A stretch of 64,000 nucleotides of DNA from Anas platyrhynchos. Its lineage: Eukaryota; Chordata; Aves; Anseriformes; Anatidae. This document shows, piece by piece, positions 43,390 through 54,579 of the stretch. The notes beneath the pieces were generated by a model. That model saw only the letters and a list, made by a program, of their open reading frames with translations. It had not been told where the DNA came from and made no database searches. The position numbers were made by a program, and so were the translations under genes. Every line of letters begins with the position of its first letter. The stretch's first letter is position 1. The DNA lies in NCBI RefSeq assembly GCF_047663525.1, contig NC_092593.1:28732501-28796500 (forward strand), in the 5' to 3' direction.

Positions 43390-44810
43390 CTGAGTCTTCT
43401 GGTGTTCCTTTTGCCTCTGGTCTGAAGTGGTGACGTGCTCTGGAGGCAACCTGTTGCTGTGTGGAGGTTCTTTTTTTTCGGGTCTGAAATGGGAATTTCT
43501 GCTGCTCAGCACCACACTGCTCATGGAGGCATGTGGCTTGCTGTGTCCGGCCCAAAGGCAGACTTCCCAGCATGAAGACTTTTTTATTGCTGCCCCAGAG
43601 CAAGTGTCTGCGTAGGGAGACATGCAACGGTCTCATTGCCTGTTACCTCAAGGAAGTGGCAACACGGAGATTGGATGTTTCAAAATGGCATTTTCCCTGT
43701 TTTTGCAGCACTGTATTTTTATTTATTTATTTTTGTTTTATGGAGGATGCATGGGGCCTTATATAAATGAGTATGCAATGACTTAAACCTAGACAGCACA
43801 GGTGCAAGCGAGCTGTGAGGTATGTCTGAATGTGGCTGGTGCATTTGCAGAATGTAGTAGCAGAAAATATTTTGTTCTGTGCTGCTACATGTACACATAG
43901 ACATGCACTTGTACAGACGTTGACTGCAGCATTTGCCTCACAACCACAGGAGTTCTGGTGCTAGCTCCACATGACGGCTTAGGGAATGCCATACCAAACC
44001 TGGATGGGGCAGGAACTTTGCCCAGCAGCCCAAATCCATGTTAGCATCTCTCCATAAGAGGAAGAAGGGTGTCTGTGATGCAAACTGTGTGCAGATGGAG
44101 GCATCTCTAGAAAAATATGCCAGGCACTGAGTAAGCCTCTTTTTCATGTGTCATATAACATCAGGCAGAACATTTTTAGCTAATGAAAGGAGGAATAAGA
44201 GTGCGACTAAGTCCTCCATGGGCATTGTCTAAATCTTCTTTCATTCCTTGAACATTTTGTTAGTGTGAAAATTTGCATAGAGTTTATGAGTGTTTTAGCA
44301 ATGAGGGATTATGCTGAGCTTGAAAGCATGTTGGTCCTCAAAACTCTTTTACCAAGCTCAACTGGTTTTCTGGCTCAGATCTTCACAGAAGTGCTCTTAA
44401 TTTGGAAATAATTTGCATGGCACTTGTTCAGCAGTCAGAGCACCAGGAGAAGAGAGGTGTGGGTTCACATCTCTGCTCCAAGGACTGTTCTGATACTTTT
44501 ATCCCAACTGCAGAAATTGTTCCATTGTGAGGGGGTGTAAAATTCTCCTGAGTGCTGCAGCAAAAAAAAGCATTGGATTTCTAGAAAAAGCCTCATTAGA
44601 AAGTTGTAGGCATCTGGGGCTTGTGCAACTTTCTTCCACCAGTCTGATGCATAGAACAGTCCAGAAGGGAGCAGGGGAAAATAATAACGACATTTTGCTA
44701 CAGCTTTTTACAACGACTCTGTTGAGAGATTTCTTGAAACAGCAAAAATCCCATGGCTTGCTGTAGCTGAGCAAACCAAGCTACCAGGGCAACTATGAGA
44801 AGTTCCCATG
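43390..44810. other. No gene recognised
   Basis: AT-richer intergenic sequence beyond the keratin gene with no recognisable coding or named repeat content. Confidence 0.5.
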
Positions 44811-45100
44811 ACAGTGTTCCCACATCGCCCAATTGAGGAACTCAGAAAAATATTGTTACCAGTAGCTGGCTTCAAGGACAAGGTCTATGTGACTGCTAAT
44901 CACAAGGGGGTTGTTTTCTTGCAGGTGGGGTTGTTTTCTTACAGTTGTTTGTCTGAGTGCTTTTGACCAATAATCTTGTGTGAAACACTGTCCACCCCTG
45001 TTAAGTTCTCTATAAAAGTTAAGCTATTCGGGCAATAAAATGGAGCATGATCTGACTCTACTGTGTGTCTGTCGTGCTTTCGGCCGTGCTTCCTGCAACA
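44811..45100 (+). mobile_element. Possible solo LTR relic
   Basis: It has the order expected of an LTR: a TATA-like CTATAAAAG (near 45011), an AATAAA (near 45035), an R/U5-like CTGACTCTACTGTGTGTC and an end in GCAACA. A short tandem unit (GGGTTGTTTTCTT) lies upstream. Start and end are guesses and I see no target-site duplication. Family unknown. Confidence 0.35.
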
Positions 45101-45127
45101 CGACTCCTCTGGTGAGATCATACAGAT

Positions 45128-45129
45128 TT

Positions 45130-45176
<47 letters not shown>

Positions 45177-45180
45177 TTCT
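45128..45180. repeat. TTTA tetranucleotide microsatellite
   Basis: About 13 units of TTTA in a row. Confidence 0.95.
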
Positions 45181-46390
45181 GAAGAGACAGTGACTCAAAG
45201 GAGACTGAAATCCACACAGGTCCTTAATTTGACTTGAAAATTGTGATGCCTTTAGTGCAGACAGAGCCAGGGAAGGGAGGACCTGAGGCACTGCAGGGAT
45301 CCCCATCCCAAGGGACCTGCCACCCTGTCTCTCTGGGTGCTGGGACTCCTGACTTGAGCTGCCCTGAATTCACTCCGCCACGTATCACTGCACAGCCAGT
45401 GCTTGCCCCAGGCAGGACCCCACAGACCTGCTAATCAGGCCCTAAAATAAAGCTTCCCACAAAGACGGCACAGCCAAGGGCCCTGGTGAGAAACTGGGAG
45501 CTACATACCAAGACTGTGGTGAAAAATAAAGCTTAGCAGGTGGAAGGACGCACGGCGAGGGAAATAGCTGGGTCCTGGGGTTTGGTCCCAGCATCGCTCA
45601 CTCATGGCTTTCAACAGTAGCAACAGCAGCAGTTCTCAGAGAAGCCTGGAGCAGAGCCCATATCCAAATCTGTCGAGTTTCATGACTTCTGCTCTCCCAC
45701 CATTTTCCTTCACCTGCTCGCGTCCTTGGTAGAAACCTCCTCACTGCCATCACACAGGATCATCCTCCTGCAGCAGTCATTGCTTCCTGGAGACTCCCAT
45801 TTCCCTTCTTTTTCTTTCTTCTCTCCCTTGCTTTGGCAAACACAAGTGCATCAGTAAAAATTACAGTGTATGAGGGAGCAGCCAAAGCACCCTGGCCTGG
45901 GACAGTGGTGGCGGCAACTCCCTTTTATGATGAGATCACGTCCATGGGAGTGCTGATCTCCTCTTTGGAGCTGGTTAGATCCACAAGGACACCCCAGCAT
46001 ACACCACTACACTTGGCAAATGGGCTCCCTCATTTTTTATTTCATTTTTTTTTCTACATTTCTCTGCTTGGGGAAGCTGACAGAAGCAGCCAGCAAGCAT
46101 CTCCTACACAAGGAAAGCCTGCAGCTCTTTGCAAGTGCGGTGGTGGGATGAAGTTGTATCTTGGGCTGCAGCAAGTGGAGAAACGGAGAGAGTTGTCATG
46201 GAAAAGGGGAGACTGGTGCAAATGGTGAGTGAATGGGACTGTCAGGAGTGGCAGTCCCAGGTGGCCTGGGGCCAGTGATAGGGTGCAAAGTGGTCTCAAC
46301 AGGCAGCTTCCCAATCTTCGCTGGGGCAAAGGACTTCTGAACAGAGTGCTTGGGGACACACGCCTGGAGTCAGCTGGGTAGAGACAGGGA
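45181..46390. other. No gene recognised
   Basis: Intergenic; no gene or named repeat seen. Confidence 0.5.
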
Positions 46391-46812
46391 TCATAGAATC
46401 ATAGAATCATAGAATATCCTGAGTTGGAAGGGACCCTTAAGGATCATCAAGTCCAACTCTTGACACCGCACAGGTCTACCCAAAAGTTCAGACCATGTGA
46501 CTAAGCGCACAGTCCAATCTCTTCTTAAATTCAGTCAGGCTCGGTGCAGTGACCACTTCCCTGGGGAGCCTGTTCCAGTGTGCAACCACTCTCTCTGTGA
46601 AGAACTTCCTCCTGATGTCAAGCCTAAACTTCCCCTGCCTCAGCTTAACCCCGTTCCCGCGGGTCCTGTCGCTAGTGTTAATGGAGAAAAGGTCTCCTGC
46701 CTCTCGACACCCCCTTACGAGGAAGTTGTAGACTGCGATGAGGTCTCCCCTCAGCCTCCTCTTCTCCAGGCTGAACAGGCCCAGTGCCCTCAGCCATTCC
46801 TCGTACGTCCAG
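46391..46812 (-). mobile_element. CR1 LINE 3' end with its short-repeat tail
   Basis: Begins with the CR1 terminal repeats (ATAGAATCATAGAATCATAG). It continues with TTGGAAGGGACC, then the antisense CR1 tail, to AGGCTGAACAGGCCCAG. The clean 3' terminus and higher match make it the best-preserved CR1 tail of the window, heavily 5'-truncated. Confidence 0.9.
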
Positions 46813-48055
46813 GGACCCTGGAGCTGGGAGCCTGCAGGTGAGGCAGCTGACAGTGGGATTTATTTGTCAATAAAACCTCCTTCCTCACCCACCAGGTCTC
46901 ACCCTGTGCCTTGCCTTGTGATTTCCCACCGTGGCACAGTGGGAAGGACAGTTCAGGAAGGACAGAGAGAGGTCGCGTGGTAGGGATAAGAGGCAGGAGA
47001 GGGCACTGCTGAGATCACACCCTGCCCCGGCACCCACCGCTGCACCCACAGACCAACCGCGGGGCAGGGGCCCTGCCTGGCCTGGGGAGCCAGACTGGCG
47101 ATGACTCCAGCCCTGGGGGACTCCTCGGTGAGGACTGCGGTTCTTCCTCAGGGCTGAAAATCCCATAGAGCAAGGTAATCACAGACCACCACACACCTGA
47201 GTCACAGGGGAAGAAGCACACAAATCAAAAGGCACGGGCATCCCGGTCTGGTCCTTCTGGTGCCACCCGTGGGAATGGAGCTCTCATGGCTCGCACCCTG
47301 GTGAGCCAGCAGCCCTGCTCCCCCTGCCAGCACCGTGCTGCATCCTGAGCCCAAACCAGCACCAGACACCGCACCCAGCTGCCCCACAGACCCTCCTCTG
47401 AGTTTATCCCCCCAGGAGTGGGGAAACCAGGATACAATGTGCCGTGCAGTGGAAGCACAGCCCAGCTCCAAAGTGTTTAGAGCATCCTGGAGTGAAATAG
47501 CCTGGGATGACAGTTTCAAGCTCACTATTTATTAAATTAAATATTTCAAGACTGTTGATTCATGTTTACTGAGAATCAGGTGTCTGTGCAGTTCCCAGAG
47601 AAGAGGACATTGATCTGCTTATTGAGGGTAAGGTTGCTCTTGCTTGCACTCCTCCTGTGGTGTTGATGGAGCCAGGCTGCCGTGGGGATGTTTTGCAGCC
47701 TGGTAATTATGGGTGAGAAGCACACCCTGCCTGCACCTGCCCACGGCCCTGTAATCTACAGGACAGCTGGGGCTGTTCCTTCCTCTTGACCTAACTTCAG
47801 CTCCCAGGGGTTAAAATGAGCCCCAGGAGTGGACTATCACGCCAGCACAGCCTACAGTGCCATATCGTTATTTTGCCCCAGAGGTACTGCCGAATTGGGC
47901 AGTGGGCAATGGACATGGTCCTGGGCAACCTCATGTGGGTGTCCCTGCCTGAGCAGGAGGCTTCGTCCAGGTGATGTGCAGAGGTCCCTTGCACTTTAGG
48001 GAACTTGGTGCTTCTGCAGGGGCAAAAGGCAGTGCGAGGCACCCCCATCAGTCCC
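46813..48055. other. Intergenic, with a small CR1 piece at 47905-47975
   Basis: CTGGGCAACCTCATGTGGGTG at about 47920 is a CR1-tail remnant at the edge of the duplicated tRNA blocks. The rest is unassigned. Confidence 0.55.
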
Positions 48056-48105
48056 AAGGAGGTGTGGGGCAGCGAGAGTAGGGGTGCAAAGGGGTGCTGC
48101 ACCCC

Positions 48106-48177
48106 GGCTCGTTGGTCTAGGGGTATGATTCTCGCTTTGGGTGCGAGAGGTCCCGGGTTCAACTCCCGGACGAGCCC
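48106..48177 (+). tRNA. tRNA-Pro (TGG)
   Basis: Loop TTTGGGT, complete stems, terminator ATCTTTTC; first gene of the third block. Confidence 0.95.
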
Positions 48178-48502
48178 CATCTTTTCTGGATCCCTGGCCC
48201 AGAGAGTGCGGGGGACAACCTTGGGTTGCAGTGGGGAGCAGGGCCAGGGCAGTGTCTGCTGTGAGGGGAGAGCGTTTGGTTTTGGGGTGGGTGCGTGTCC
48301 AGGGGGAGGAGGGCTGTTGAGGGCATGTTGAGTAGGCAGGGGTGAGTGTGTGGTGCTGCAGGTGTGATTTGTGAGGCAGGTGAGTTGTGGAAGAGCAGTG
48401 GAGGTGTGCTGATGTGTTGGGGAGTGGTGTGGGCTGAGGAGGAGAAGGCAGGAGGAAGGTTTTGTTAAAAGCAGAGCCCCCCAGGAAGGCCCCCATGAGT
48501 GT

Positions 48503-48574
48503 GGGGATGTAGCTCAGCGGTAGAGCGCTTGCTTTGCATGCAAGAGGCCCTGGGTTCAAGCCCCAGCATCTCCA
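48503..48574 (+). tRNA. tRNA-Ala (TGC)
   Basis: Loop TTTGCAT; sequence as at 35597; terminator CCTTTTCC. Confidence 0.95.
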
Positions 48575-48759
48575 GCCTTTTCCTCCCCACACAGGGCAGC
48601 CCTTGGGGGCTGCAGGGCCTGGGGCTGTCTGTGAGCTCCAGGCACGGGTGGACCATGTGTGGCAGCAGCAGTGGGGCAAATGGTGGAGCTGGAGCTGCCC
48701 CAGCAGGCGTGAGAGCTGTGGGGCACGAGGGCAGAGGGTGCAGAGGGCCCCATGAGCGC

Positions 48760-48831
48760 GGCTCGTTGGTCTAGGGGTATGATTCTCGCTTCGGGTACGA
48801 GAGGTCCCGGGTTCAACTCCCGGACGAGCCC
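48760..48831 (+). tRNA. tRNA-Pro (CGG), variant anticodon stem
   Basis: Carries the same G-to-A change after the anticodon loop as the gene at 34154 (GGGTACGAG), giving one C-A mismatch. Terminator CCCTTTTGG. Confidence 0.9.
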
Positions 48832-49093
48832 CCCTTTTGGGACGAGCCCAGCTGCTGCGGGCAGGGGGCAGACGCAGGGGGGCTGGCTCTGGGCCCTTGT
48901 CCCCCCAGGCAGTGCTGCAGGAGCGGGTGGGGGCCTGGCATCCCCCAGCAGCCTGCAAGCAGCACCCCATGCTGGGGCCGGAGGCTTTGTGGGGCAGCAC
49001 GGCCGCCTTTGGCCAGGCTCAGCCGCTGCCAGTGCAGCAGGTAGCACCCAGCTGCTGCTGCCAGGGCCTGGGCCCCCTGGTGGGCACTGGGCA

Positions 49094-49165
49094 GGGGATG
49101 TAGCTCAGTGGGAGAGCGCTTGCTTCGCATGTAAGAGGCCCTGGGTTCAAGCCCCAGCATCTCCA
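49094..49165 (+). tRNA. tRNA-Ala (CGC)
   Basis: Loop TTCGCAT, as at 36155; terminator CCTTTTCC. Confidence 0.95.
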
Positions 49166-49559
49166 GCCTTTTCCTGCCTCACAGCCCGTACCTGGGGAAA
49201 TGCCTGGGCAGTGCATGATGCCCTCCAGGAGCTCCTCTTCCTTCTGCCCTCTGCAGGCATCCCCAGAGCCCCTCTCCCCCTGCTCGCTCTTTCTGCTCCT
49301 GGCTCCCCGATGGCTGCAGCGCTCGCCTTGCCCAGCTCCTGCCTCTGCCCCACGGGTCCCCGCTCTGCTGTCCCTGGCTGTACAGCCCTGGCTGTGCCCT
49401 GTCCCTTTTGTCCCTGTGGCACAGGGCAGCACAGGTCTGCAGTGCAGGGTGGGGAGGGAGGCAGCAGGGGGCTGTGCCCGAGGTGTCAGGGCTGTGGGGC
49501 AGCAGGGCTTTCCTGTGTCCCTCCAGGACGTGTCTGCAGGCCAGCGGTGCCCAAAAGAG

Positions 49560-49631
49560 GGGCTCGTCCGGGAGTTGAACCCGGGACCTCTCGCACCCTA
49601 AGCGAGAATCATACCCCTAGACCAACGAGCC
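49560..49631 (-). tRNA. tRNA-Pro (AGG)
   Basis: Loop TTAGGGT, opposed to the four genes before it; CTCTTTTGGG terminator on the minus strand. Confidence 0.95.
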
Positions 49632-49867
49632 GCGCTGGGCAGCTCCCTGTGCACCCTCCCTGGGCCACCCTGGCAGTGCTGGGGCAGCGCCGCCACTGGC
49701 CCCTGCTGGCCTCAGGCCCTGCCACCAGCACCCAGGTGCAGAGCGGGCCCAGGGCTGGCGCTGGCGCTGCCCCAGCCTCCCCAGCAGGAATGGGGGCCGG
49801 GGGGGCTCCAGGGGCTGCCTGGGGATGCCCCTCACAGACCACGGGGCACAGGCAGCCCCAGCCGGGG

Positions 49868-49949
49868 GCTGTGATGGCCGAGGGGTGAAGGCGTTGGACT
49901 CGAAATCCAATAGGGTTTCCCTGCGCAGGTTCGAATCCTGCTCACAGCG
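49868..49949 (+). tRNA. tRNA-Ser (CGA)
   Basis: Same 82-nt gene and same flanks as at 33294; terminator CAGCTTTTAG. Confidence 0.95.
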
Positions 49950-50092
49950 ACAGCTTTTAGCCCTGCCCTGGGGCTGCAGGGGGCACGCTGAGCCCACACA
50001 GGGCTCTTGGCTGCCCAGGGCAGCCCCCTCCCTGTGCACTGTATGAGGCTGAGGCGGGGCAGGGGTTTTGCTGGGGGCCAGCTGCACACCCA

Positions 50093-50164
50093 GGCTCCTT
50101 GGTCTCGGGGTATGGTTCTTGCTTAGGATGTAGCGGAACCGGGATTCAGCTCTGGACCAGCCCC
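50093..50164 (+). pseudogene. tRNA-Pro relic
   Basis: GGCTCCTTGGTCTCGGGGTA and TTAGGATGTAGCGG: the anticodon stem and acceptor stem are broken. Its mirror copy is at 53013. Confidence 0.85.
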
Positions 50165-50324
50165 TCTTTTGGGCATCGTTGGCCTGCAAACAGCCCTCGT
50201 CTGTGGCATAAAAGGGGACCTTGATGTCCCACAGCTGCCTGCCGCACCTCGCTGCCTCCTGCCAGCACCCACCTTCCCCCTTCAGCAATGTATTCGGGGC
50301 TGTGCCTTGGCCACGAAAAAAGCA

Positions 50325-50396
50325 TGGAGATGCTGGGGGTTGAACCCAGGGCCTCCTGCATGCAAAGCAGGCGCTCTCCCGCTGAGCTACATCCCC
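50325..50396 (-). tRNA. tRNA-Ala (TGC), second type
   Basis: Loop TTTGCAT with stem CCTGC/GCAGG, changed on both sides compared with CTTGC/GCAAG of the other Ala-TGC genes. The pairing is kept, and the T loop is GGTTCAACCCC. The terminator (minus strand) is a T run in CATGCTTTTTTCG. Confidence 0.93.
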
Positions 50397-50578
50397 TGCA
50401 CAGGAGCCTCTGTCTGGGGGTCTCTGCTGGTATCCACAGACCAGCTGCCCCCATGGATGCTGCACAGGGGGCACTTGGCAGCTGTGCCCACTTCCCTGCA
50501 TTGGCCACACGGCCCAGGCATGCCAAAAAGGGCCCCCGTGTGCTAGGCTCTGATGGGGACAAAAGGCACCAGCACACA

Positions 50579-50640
50579 GGGGTATGATTCTTGCTTAAGG
50601 TGCGAGAGGTCCCAGGTACAGCAGCTCCTGGATGAAGCTC
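50579..50640 (+). pseudogene. tRNA-Pro (AGG-like) fragment
   Basis: GGGTATGATTCTTGCTTAAG then GGTGCGAGAGGTCCCAGG; the 5' acceptor and D-stem start are missing. Mirrored at 52541. Confidence 0.8.
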
Positions 50641-50903
50641 ACCTTTTGGGCACCACTGGCCTGCAAACAGATCCTGGTGGGACACGGCACAGCACAGACA
50701 CAGTCCTGACGCGCCACAGCCCCGACACCTCGGGCACAGCCCCCTGCTGCCTCTGTCCCCCCCACCCTGCACCGCAGACCTGTGCTGCCCTGTGCCACCG
50801 GGACAAAAGGGACAGGGCACAGCCAGGGCTGCCCTGGGACAGGGACAGCAGGCTGCGGGTTTGTGTCCTTTGCTGCCAACAAGGCTAAAAACACAAGAAA
50901 GAC

Positions 50904-51221
50904 ATGGACCTGTTAGAGCAAGTGCAATGGAGGGATACAAAGATGAGGCTGGAGCACCTCTCCTATGAAGAAAGGCTGAGAGAGCTGGGGATGTTCAGCC
51001 TGGAGAAGAGAAGGCTCCACAGAGACTTTGTTGCAGCCTTTCAATACTTAAAGGGGTCTTATAAAAAGGATGGAGAAGGACTCTTTACTCGGGTAGACAA
51101 TGATAGGACAAGGGGCTATGGTCTAAAACTAAAAGAGAATAGATTTAAACTAGATATTAGGAGGTAATTCTTCACTGGTAGGGTAGATTCTTCATTTCAG
51201 AGCTCTGGAACAGGTTGCCCA
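50904..51221 (+). mobile_element. CR1 LINE fragment between tRNA blocks
   Basis: Encodes a broken CR1 ORF2 C-terminus (HLSYEERLRELGMFSLEKRR) and the following tail up to GGAACAGGTTGCCCA, where it is cut at the start of the next tRNA block. It is older-looking than the tRNA duplication. Confidence 0.88.
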
Positions 51222-51268
51222 CGGGTGTGGGGCAGCGAGAGTGGGGGTGCAAAGGGGTGCTGCACCCC

Positions 51269-51340
51269 GGCTCGTTGGTCTAGGGGTATGATTCTCGCTT
51301 TGGGTGCGAGAGGTCCCGGGTTCAACTCCCGGACGAGCCC
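51269..51340 (+). tRNA. tRNA-Pro (TGG)
   Basis: Loop TTTGGGT; first gene of the central block inside the palindrome; terminator ATCTTTTC. Confidence 0.95.
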
Positions 51341-51662
51341 CATCTTTTCTGGATCCCTGGCCCAGAGAGCATGGGGGGACGAACTGGGATTGCACTGGGG
51401 AGCAGGGCCAGGGCAGTGTCCGCTGTGAGGGGAGAGCGTTTGGTTTTGGGGTGGGTGCGTGTCCAGGGGGAGGAGGGCTGTTGAGGGCATGTTGAGTAGG
51501 CAGGGGTGAGTGTGTGGTGCTGCAGGTGTGATTTGTGAGGCAGGTGTGTTGTGGAAGAGCAGGGGAGGTGTGCTGATGTGTTGGGGAGTGGTGTGGGCTG
51601 AGGAGGAGGCAGGAGGAAGGCTTTGTTAAAAGCAGAACCCCCAGAAAGGCCCCCATGAGTGT

Positions 51663-51734
51663 GGGGATGTAGCTCAGCGGTAGAGCGCTTGCTTTGCATG
51701 CAAGAGGCCCTGGGTTCAAGCCCCAGCATCTCCA
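51663..51734 (+). tRNA. tRNA-Ala (TGC)
   Basis: Loop TTTGCAT; same as 48503; terminator CCTTTTCC. Confidence 0.95.
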
Positions 51735-51925
51735 GCCTTTTCCTCCCCAGGCAGGACAGGGCAGCCCTTGGGGGCTGCAGGGCCTGGGGCTGTCACAGGG
51801 CACCAAGCACGGGTGGCCCTGTGCGTGGCAGCAGCAGTGGGGCAAATGGTGGAGCTGGAGCTGCCCCAGCAGGAGTGAGAGCTGTGGGGCACGAGGGCAG
51901 AGGGTGCAGAGGGCCCCATGAGCGC

Positions 51926-51997
51926 GGCTCGTTGGTCTAGGGGTATGATTCTCGCTTCGGGTGCGAGAGGTCCCGGGTTCAACTCCCGGACGAGCCC
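51926..51997 (+). tRNA. tRNA-Pro (CGG)
   Basis: Loop TTCGGGT with the normal stem (GGGTGCGAG); terminator CCCTTTTGG. Confidence 0.95.
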
Positions 51998-52230
51998 CCC
52001 TTTTGGGACGAGCCCAGCTGCTGCGGGCAGGGGGCAGACGCAGGGGGGCTGGCTCTGGGCCCTTGTCCCCCCAGGCAGTGCTGCAGGAGCAGGGGGGCCC
52101 TGGCATCCCCCAGTAGCCTGCAAGCGGCACCCCATGCTGGGGCTGGAGGCTTTGTGGGGCAGCACAGCCGCCTGTGGCCAGGCTCAGCCGCTGCCAGTGC
52201 AGCAGGTAGGACCCTGGTGGGCACTGTCTA

Positions 52231-52302
52231 GGGGATGTAGCTCAGTGGGAGAGCGCTTGCTTCGCATGTAAGAGGCCCTGGGTTCAAGCCCCAGCATCTC
52301 CA
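52231..52302 (+). tRNA. tRNA-Ala (CGC)
   Basis: Loop TTCGCAT; terminator CCTTTTCC. A Pro relic on the opposite strand follows in place of the usual Pro-AGG. Confidence 0.95.
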
Positions 52303-52540
52303 GCCTTTTCCTGCCTCACAGCCTGCAGCCTGCTGTCCTTGTCCCAGTACAGCCCTGGCTGTGCCCTGTCCCTTTAGTCCCGGTGGCACAGGGCAGCACA
52401 GGTCTGCGGTGCAGGATGAGGAGGGAGGCAGCAGGGGGCTGTGCCCGAGGTGTCGGGGCTGTGGGGCGTCAGGACTGTGTCTGTGCTGTGCCGTGTCCCA
52501 CCAGGATCTGTTTGCAGGCCAGTGGTGCCCAAAAGGTGAG

Positions 52541-52601
52541 CTTCATTCAGGAGCTGCTGTACCCGGGACCACTCGCACCCTAAGCAAGAATCATACCCCT
52601 G
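52541..52601 (-). pseudogene. tRNA-Pro (AGG-like) relic
   Basis: Position matches the opposed Pro-AGG of the other blocks, but the acceptor and D stem are lost. Mirror of the fragment at 50579. Confidence 0.8.
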
Positions 52602-52781
52602 TGTGCTGGTGCCTTTTGTCCCCATCAGAGCCTAGCACACGGGGGCCCTTTTTGGCATGCCTGGGCCGTGTGGCCAATGCAGGGAAGTGGGCACAGCTGC
52701 CAAGTGCCCCCTGTGCAGCATCCATGGGGGCAGCTGGTCTGTGGATACCAGCAGAGACCCCCAGACAGAGGCTCCTGTGCA

Positions 52782-52853
52782 GGGGATGTAGCTCAGCGGG
52801 AGAGCGCCTGCTTTGCATGCAGGAGGCCCTGGGTTCAACCCCCAGCATCTCCA
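52782..52853 (+). tRNA. tRNA-Ala (TGC), second type
   Basis: Same sequence as at 50325, mirrored (CCTGC/GCAGG stem). A run of seven or eight T follows (CATGCTTTTTTTG). Confidence 0.93.
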
Positions 52854-53012
52854 TGCTTTTTTTGTGGCCAAGCCACAGCCCAGATACATCGCTGAAGGGG
52901 GAAGGTGGGTGCTGGCAGGAGGCAGCGAGGTGCGGCAGGCAGCTGTGGGACATCAAGGTCCCCTTTTATGCCACAGACGAGGGCTGTTTGCAGGCCAACG
53001 ATGCCCAAAAGA

Positions 53013-53084
53013 GGGGCTGGTCCAGAGCTGAATCCCGGTTCTGCTACATCCTAAGCAAGAACCATACCCCGAGACCAAGGAGCC
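53013..53084 (-). pseudogene. tRNA-Pro relic
   Basis: Mirror copy of the relic at 50093, with the same broken stems. Confidence 0.85.
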
Positions 53085-53227
53085 TGGGTGTGCAGCTGGC
53101 CCCTAGCAAAACACCTGCCCCGTCTCAGCCCCATACAGCGTACAGGGAAGGGGCTGCCCTGGGCAGCCAAGAGCCCTGTGTGGGCTCGGCGTGCCCCCGG
53201 CAGCCCCAGGGCAGGGCTAAAAGCTGT

Positions 53228-53309
53228 CGCTGTGAGCAGGATTCGAACCTGCGCAGGGAAACCCTATTGGATTTCGAGTCCAACGCCTTCACCCCTCGGC
53301 CATCACAGC
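53228..53309 (-). tRNA. tRNA-Ser (CGA)
   Basis: Mirror of the gene at 49868; complete; terminator (minus strand) CAGCTTTTAG. Confidence 0.95.
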
Positions 53310-53545
53310 CCCCGGCTGGGGCTGCCTGTGCCCCGTGGTCTGTGAGGGGCATCCCCAGGCAGCCCCTGGTGCCCCCCCGGCCCCCATTCCTGCTGGGGAG
53401 GCTGGGGCAGTGCCAGCGCCAGCCCTGGGCCCGCTCTGCACCTGGGTGCTGGTGGCAGGGCCTGAGGCCAGCAGGGGCCAGTGGCGGCGCTGCCCCAGCA
53501 CTGCCAGGGTGGCCCAGGGAGGGTGCACAGGGAGCTGCCCAGCGC

Positions 53546-53617
53546 GGCTCGTTGGTCTAGGGGTATGATTCTCGCTTAGGGTGCGAGAGGTCCCGGGTTC
53601 AACTCCCGGACGAGCCC
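53546..53617 (+). tRNA. tRNA-Pro (AGG)
   Basis: Mirror of the gene at 49560; loop TTAGGGT; terminator CTCTTTTGGG. Confidence 0.95.
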
Positions 53618-54011
53618 CTCTTTTGGGCACCGCTGGCCTGCAGACACGTCCTGGAGGGACACAGGAAAGCCCTGCTGCCCCACAGCCCTGACACCTCGGG
53701 CACAGCCCCCTGCTGCCTCCCTCCCCACCCTGCACTGCAGACCTGTGCTGCCCTGTGCCACAGGGACAAAAGGGACAGGGCACAGCCAGGGCTGTACAGC
53801 CAGGGACAGCAGAGCGGGGACCCGTGGGGCAGAGGCAGGAGCTGGGCAAGGCGAGCGCTGCAGCCATCGGGGAGCCAGGAGTAGAAACAGCGTGTAGGGG
53901 GAGAGGGGCTCTGGGGACACCTGCAGAGGGCAGAAGGAAGAGGAGCTCCTGGAGGGCATCATGCACTGCCCAGGCATTTCCCCTGGTATGGGCTGTGAGG
54001 CAGGAAAAGGC

Positions 54012-54083
54012 TGGAGATGCTGGGGCTTGAACCCAGGGCCTCTTACATGCGAAGCAAGCGCTCTCCCACTGAGCTACATCCCC
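54012..54083 (-). tRNA. tRNA-Ala (CGC)
   Basis: Mirror of 49094; loop TTCGCAT; terminator CCTTTTCC. Confidence 0.95.
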
Positions 54084-54337
54084 TGCCCAGTGCCCACCAG
54101 GGGGCCCAGGCCCTGGCAGCAGCAGCTGGGTACTGCCTGGCAGCGGCTGAGCCTGGCCAAAGGCGGCCGTGCTGCCCCACAAAGCCTCCGGCCCCAGCAT
54201 GGGGTGCCGCTTGCAGGCTGCTGGGGGATGCCAGGCCCCCACCCGCTCCTGCAGCACTGCCTGGGGGGACAAGGGCCCAGAGCCAGCCCCCCTGCGTCTG
54301 CCCCCTGCCCGCAGCAGCTGGGCTCGTCCCAAAAGGG

Positions 54338-54409
54338 GGGCTCGTCCGGGAGTTGAACCCGGGACCTCTCGCACCCGAAGCGAGAATCATACCCCTAGAC
54401 CAACGAGCC
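54338..54409 (-). tRNA. tRNA-Pro (CGG)
   Basis: Mirror of 48760 but with the normal, fully paired anticodon stem; terminator CCCTTTTGG. Confidence 0.95.
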
Positions 54410-54579
54410 GCGCTCATGGGGCCCTCTGCACCCTCTGCCCTCGTGCCCCACAGCTCTCACGCCTGCTGGGGCAGCTCCAGCTCCACCATTTGCCCCACGT
54501 GCTTGGTGCCCCGTGACAGCCCCAGGCCCTGCAGCCCCCAACGGCTGCCCTGCCATGCAGTGCGTGGGGAGGAAAAGGC

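Noticed and set aside
48752-49888. Long open frames over the tRNA arrays (378 and 399 codons at 48.8-49.9 and 52.4-53.6 kb, and many others)
   Set aside because: They run through tRNA genes (recurring text such as GVEPGTSRTRSENHTPRP is translated tRNA-Pro). They recur with each block in several frames and are a by-product of GC-rich sequence with few stops.
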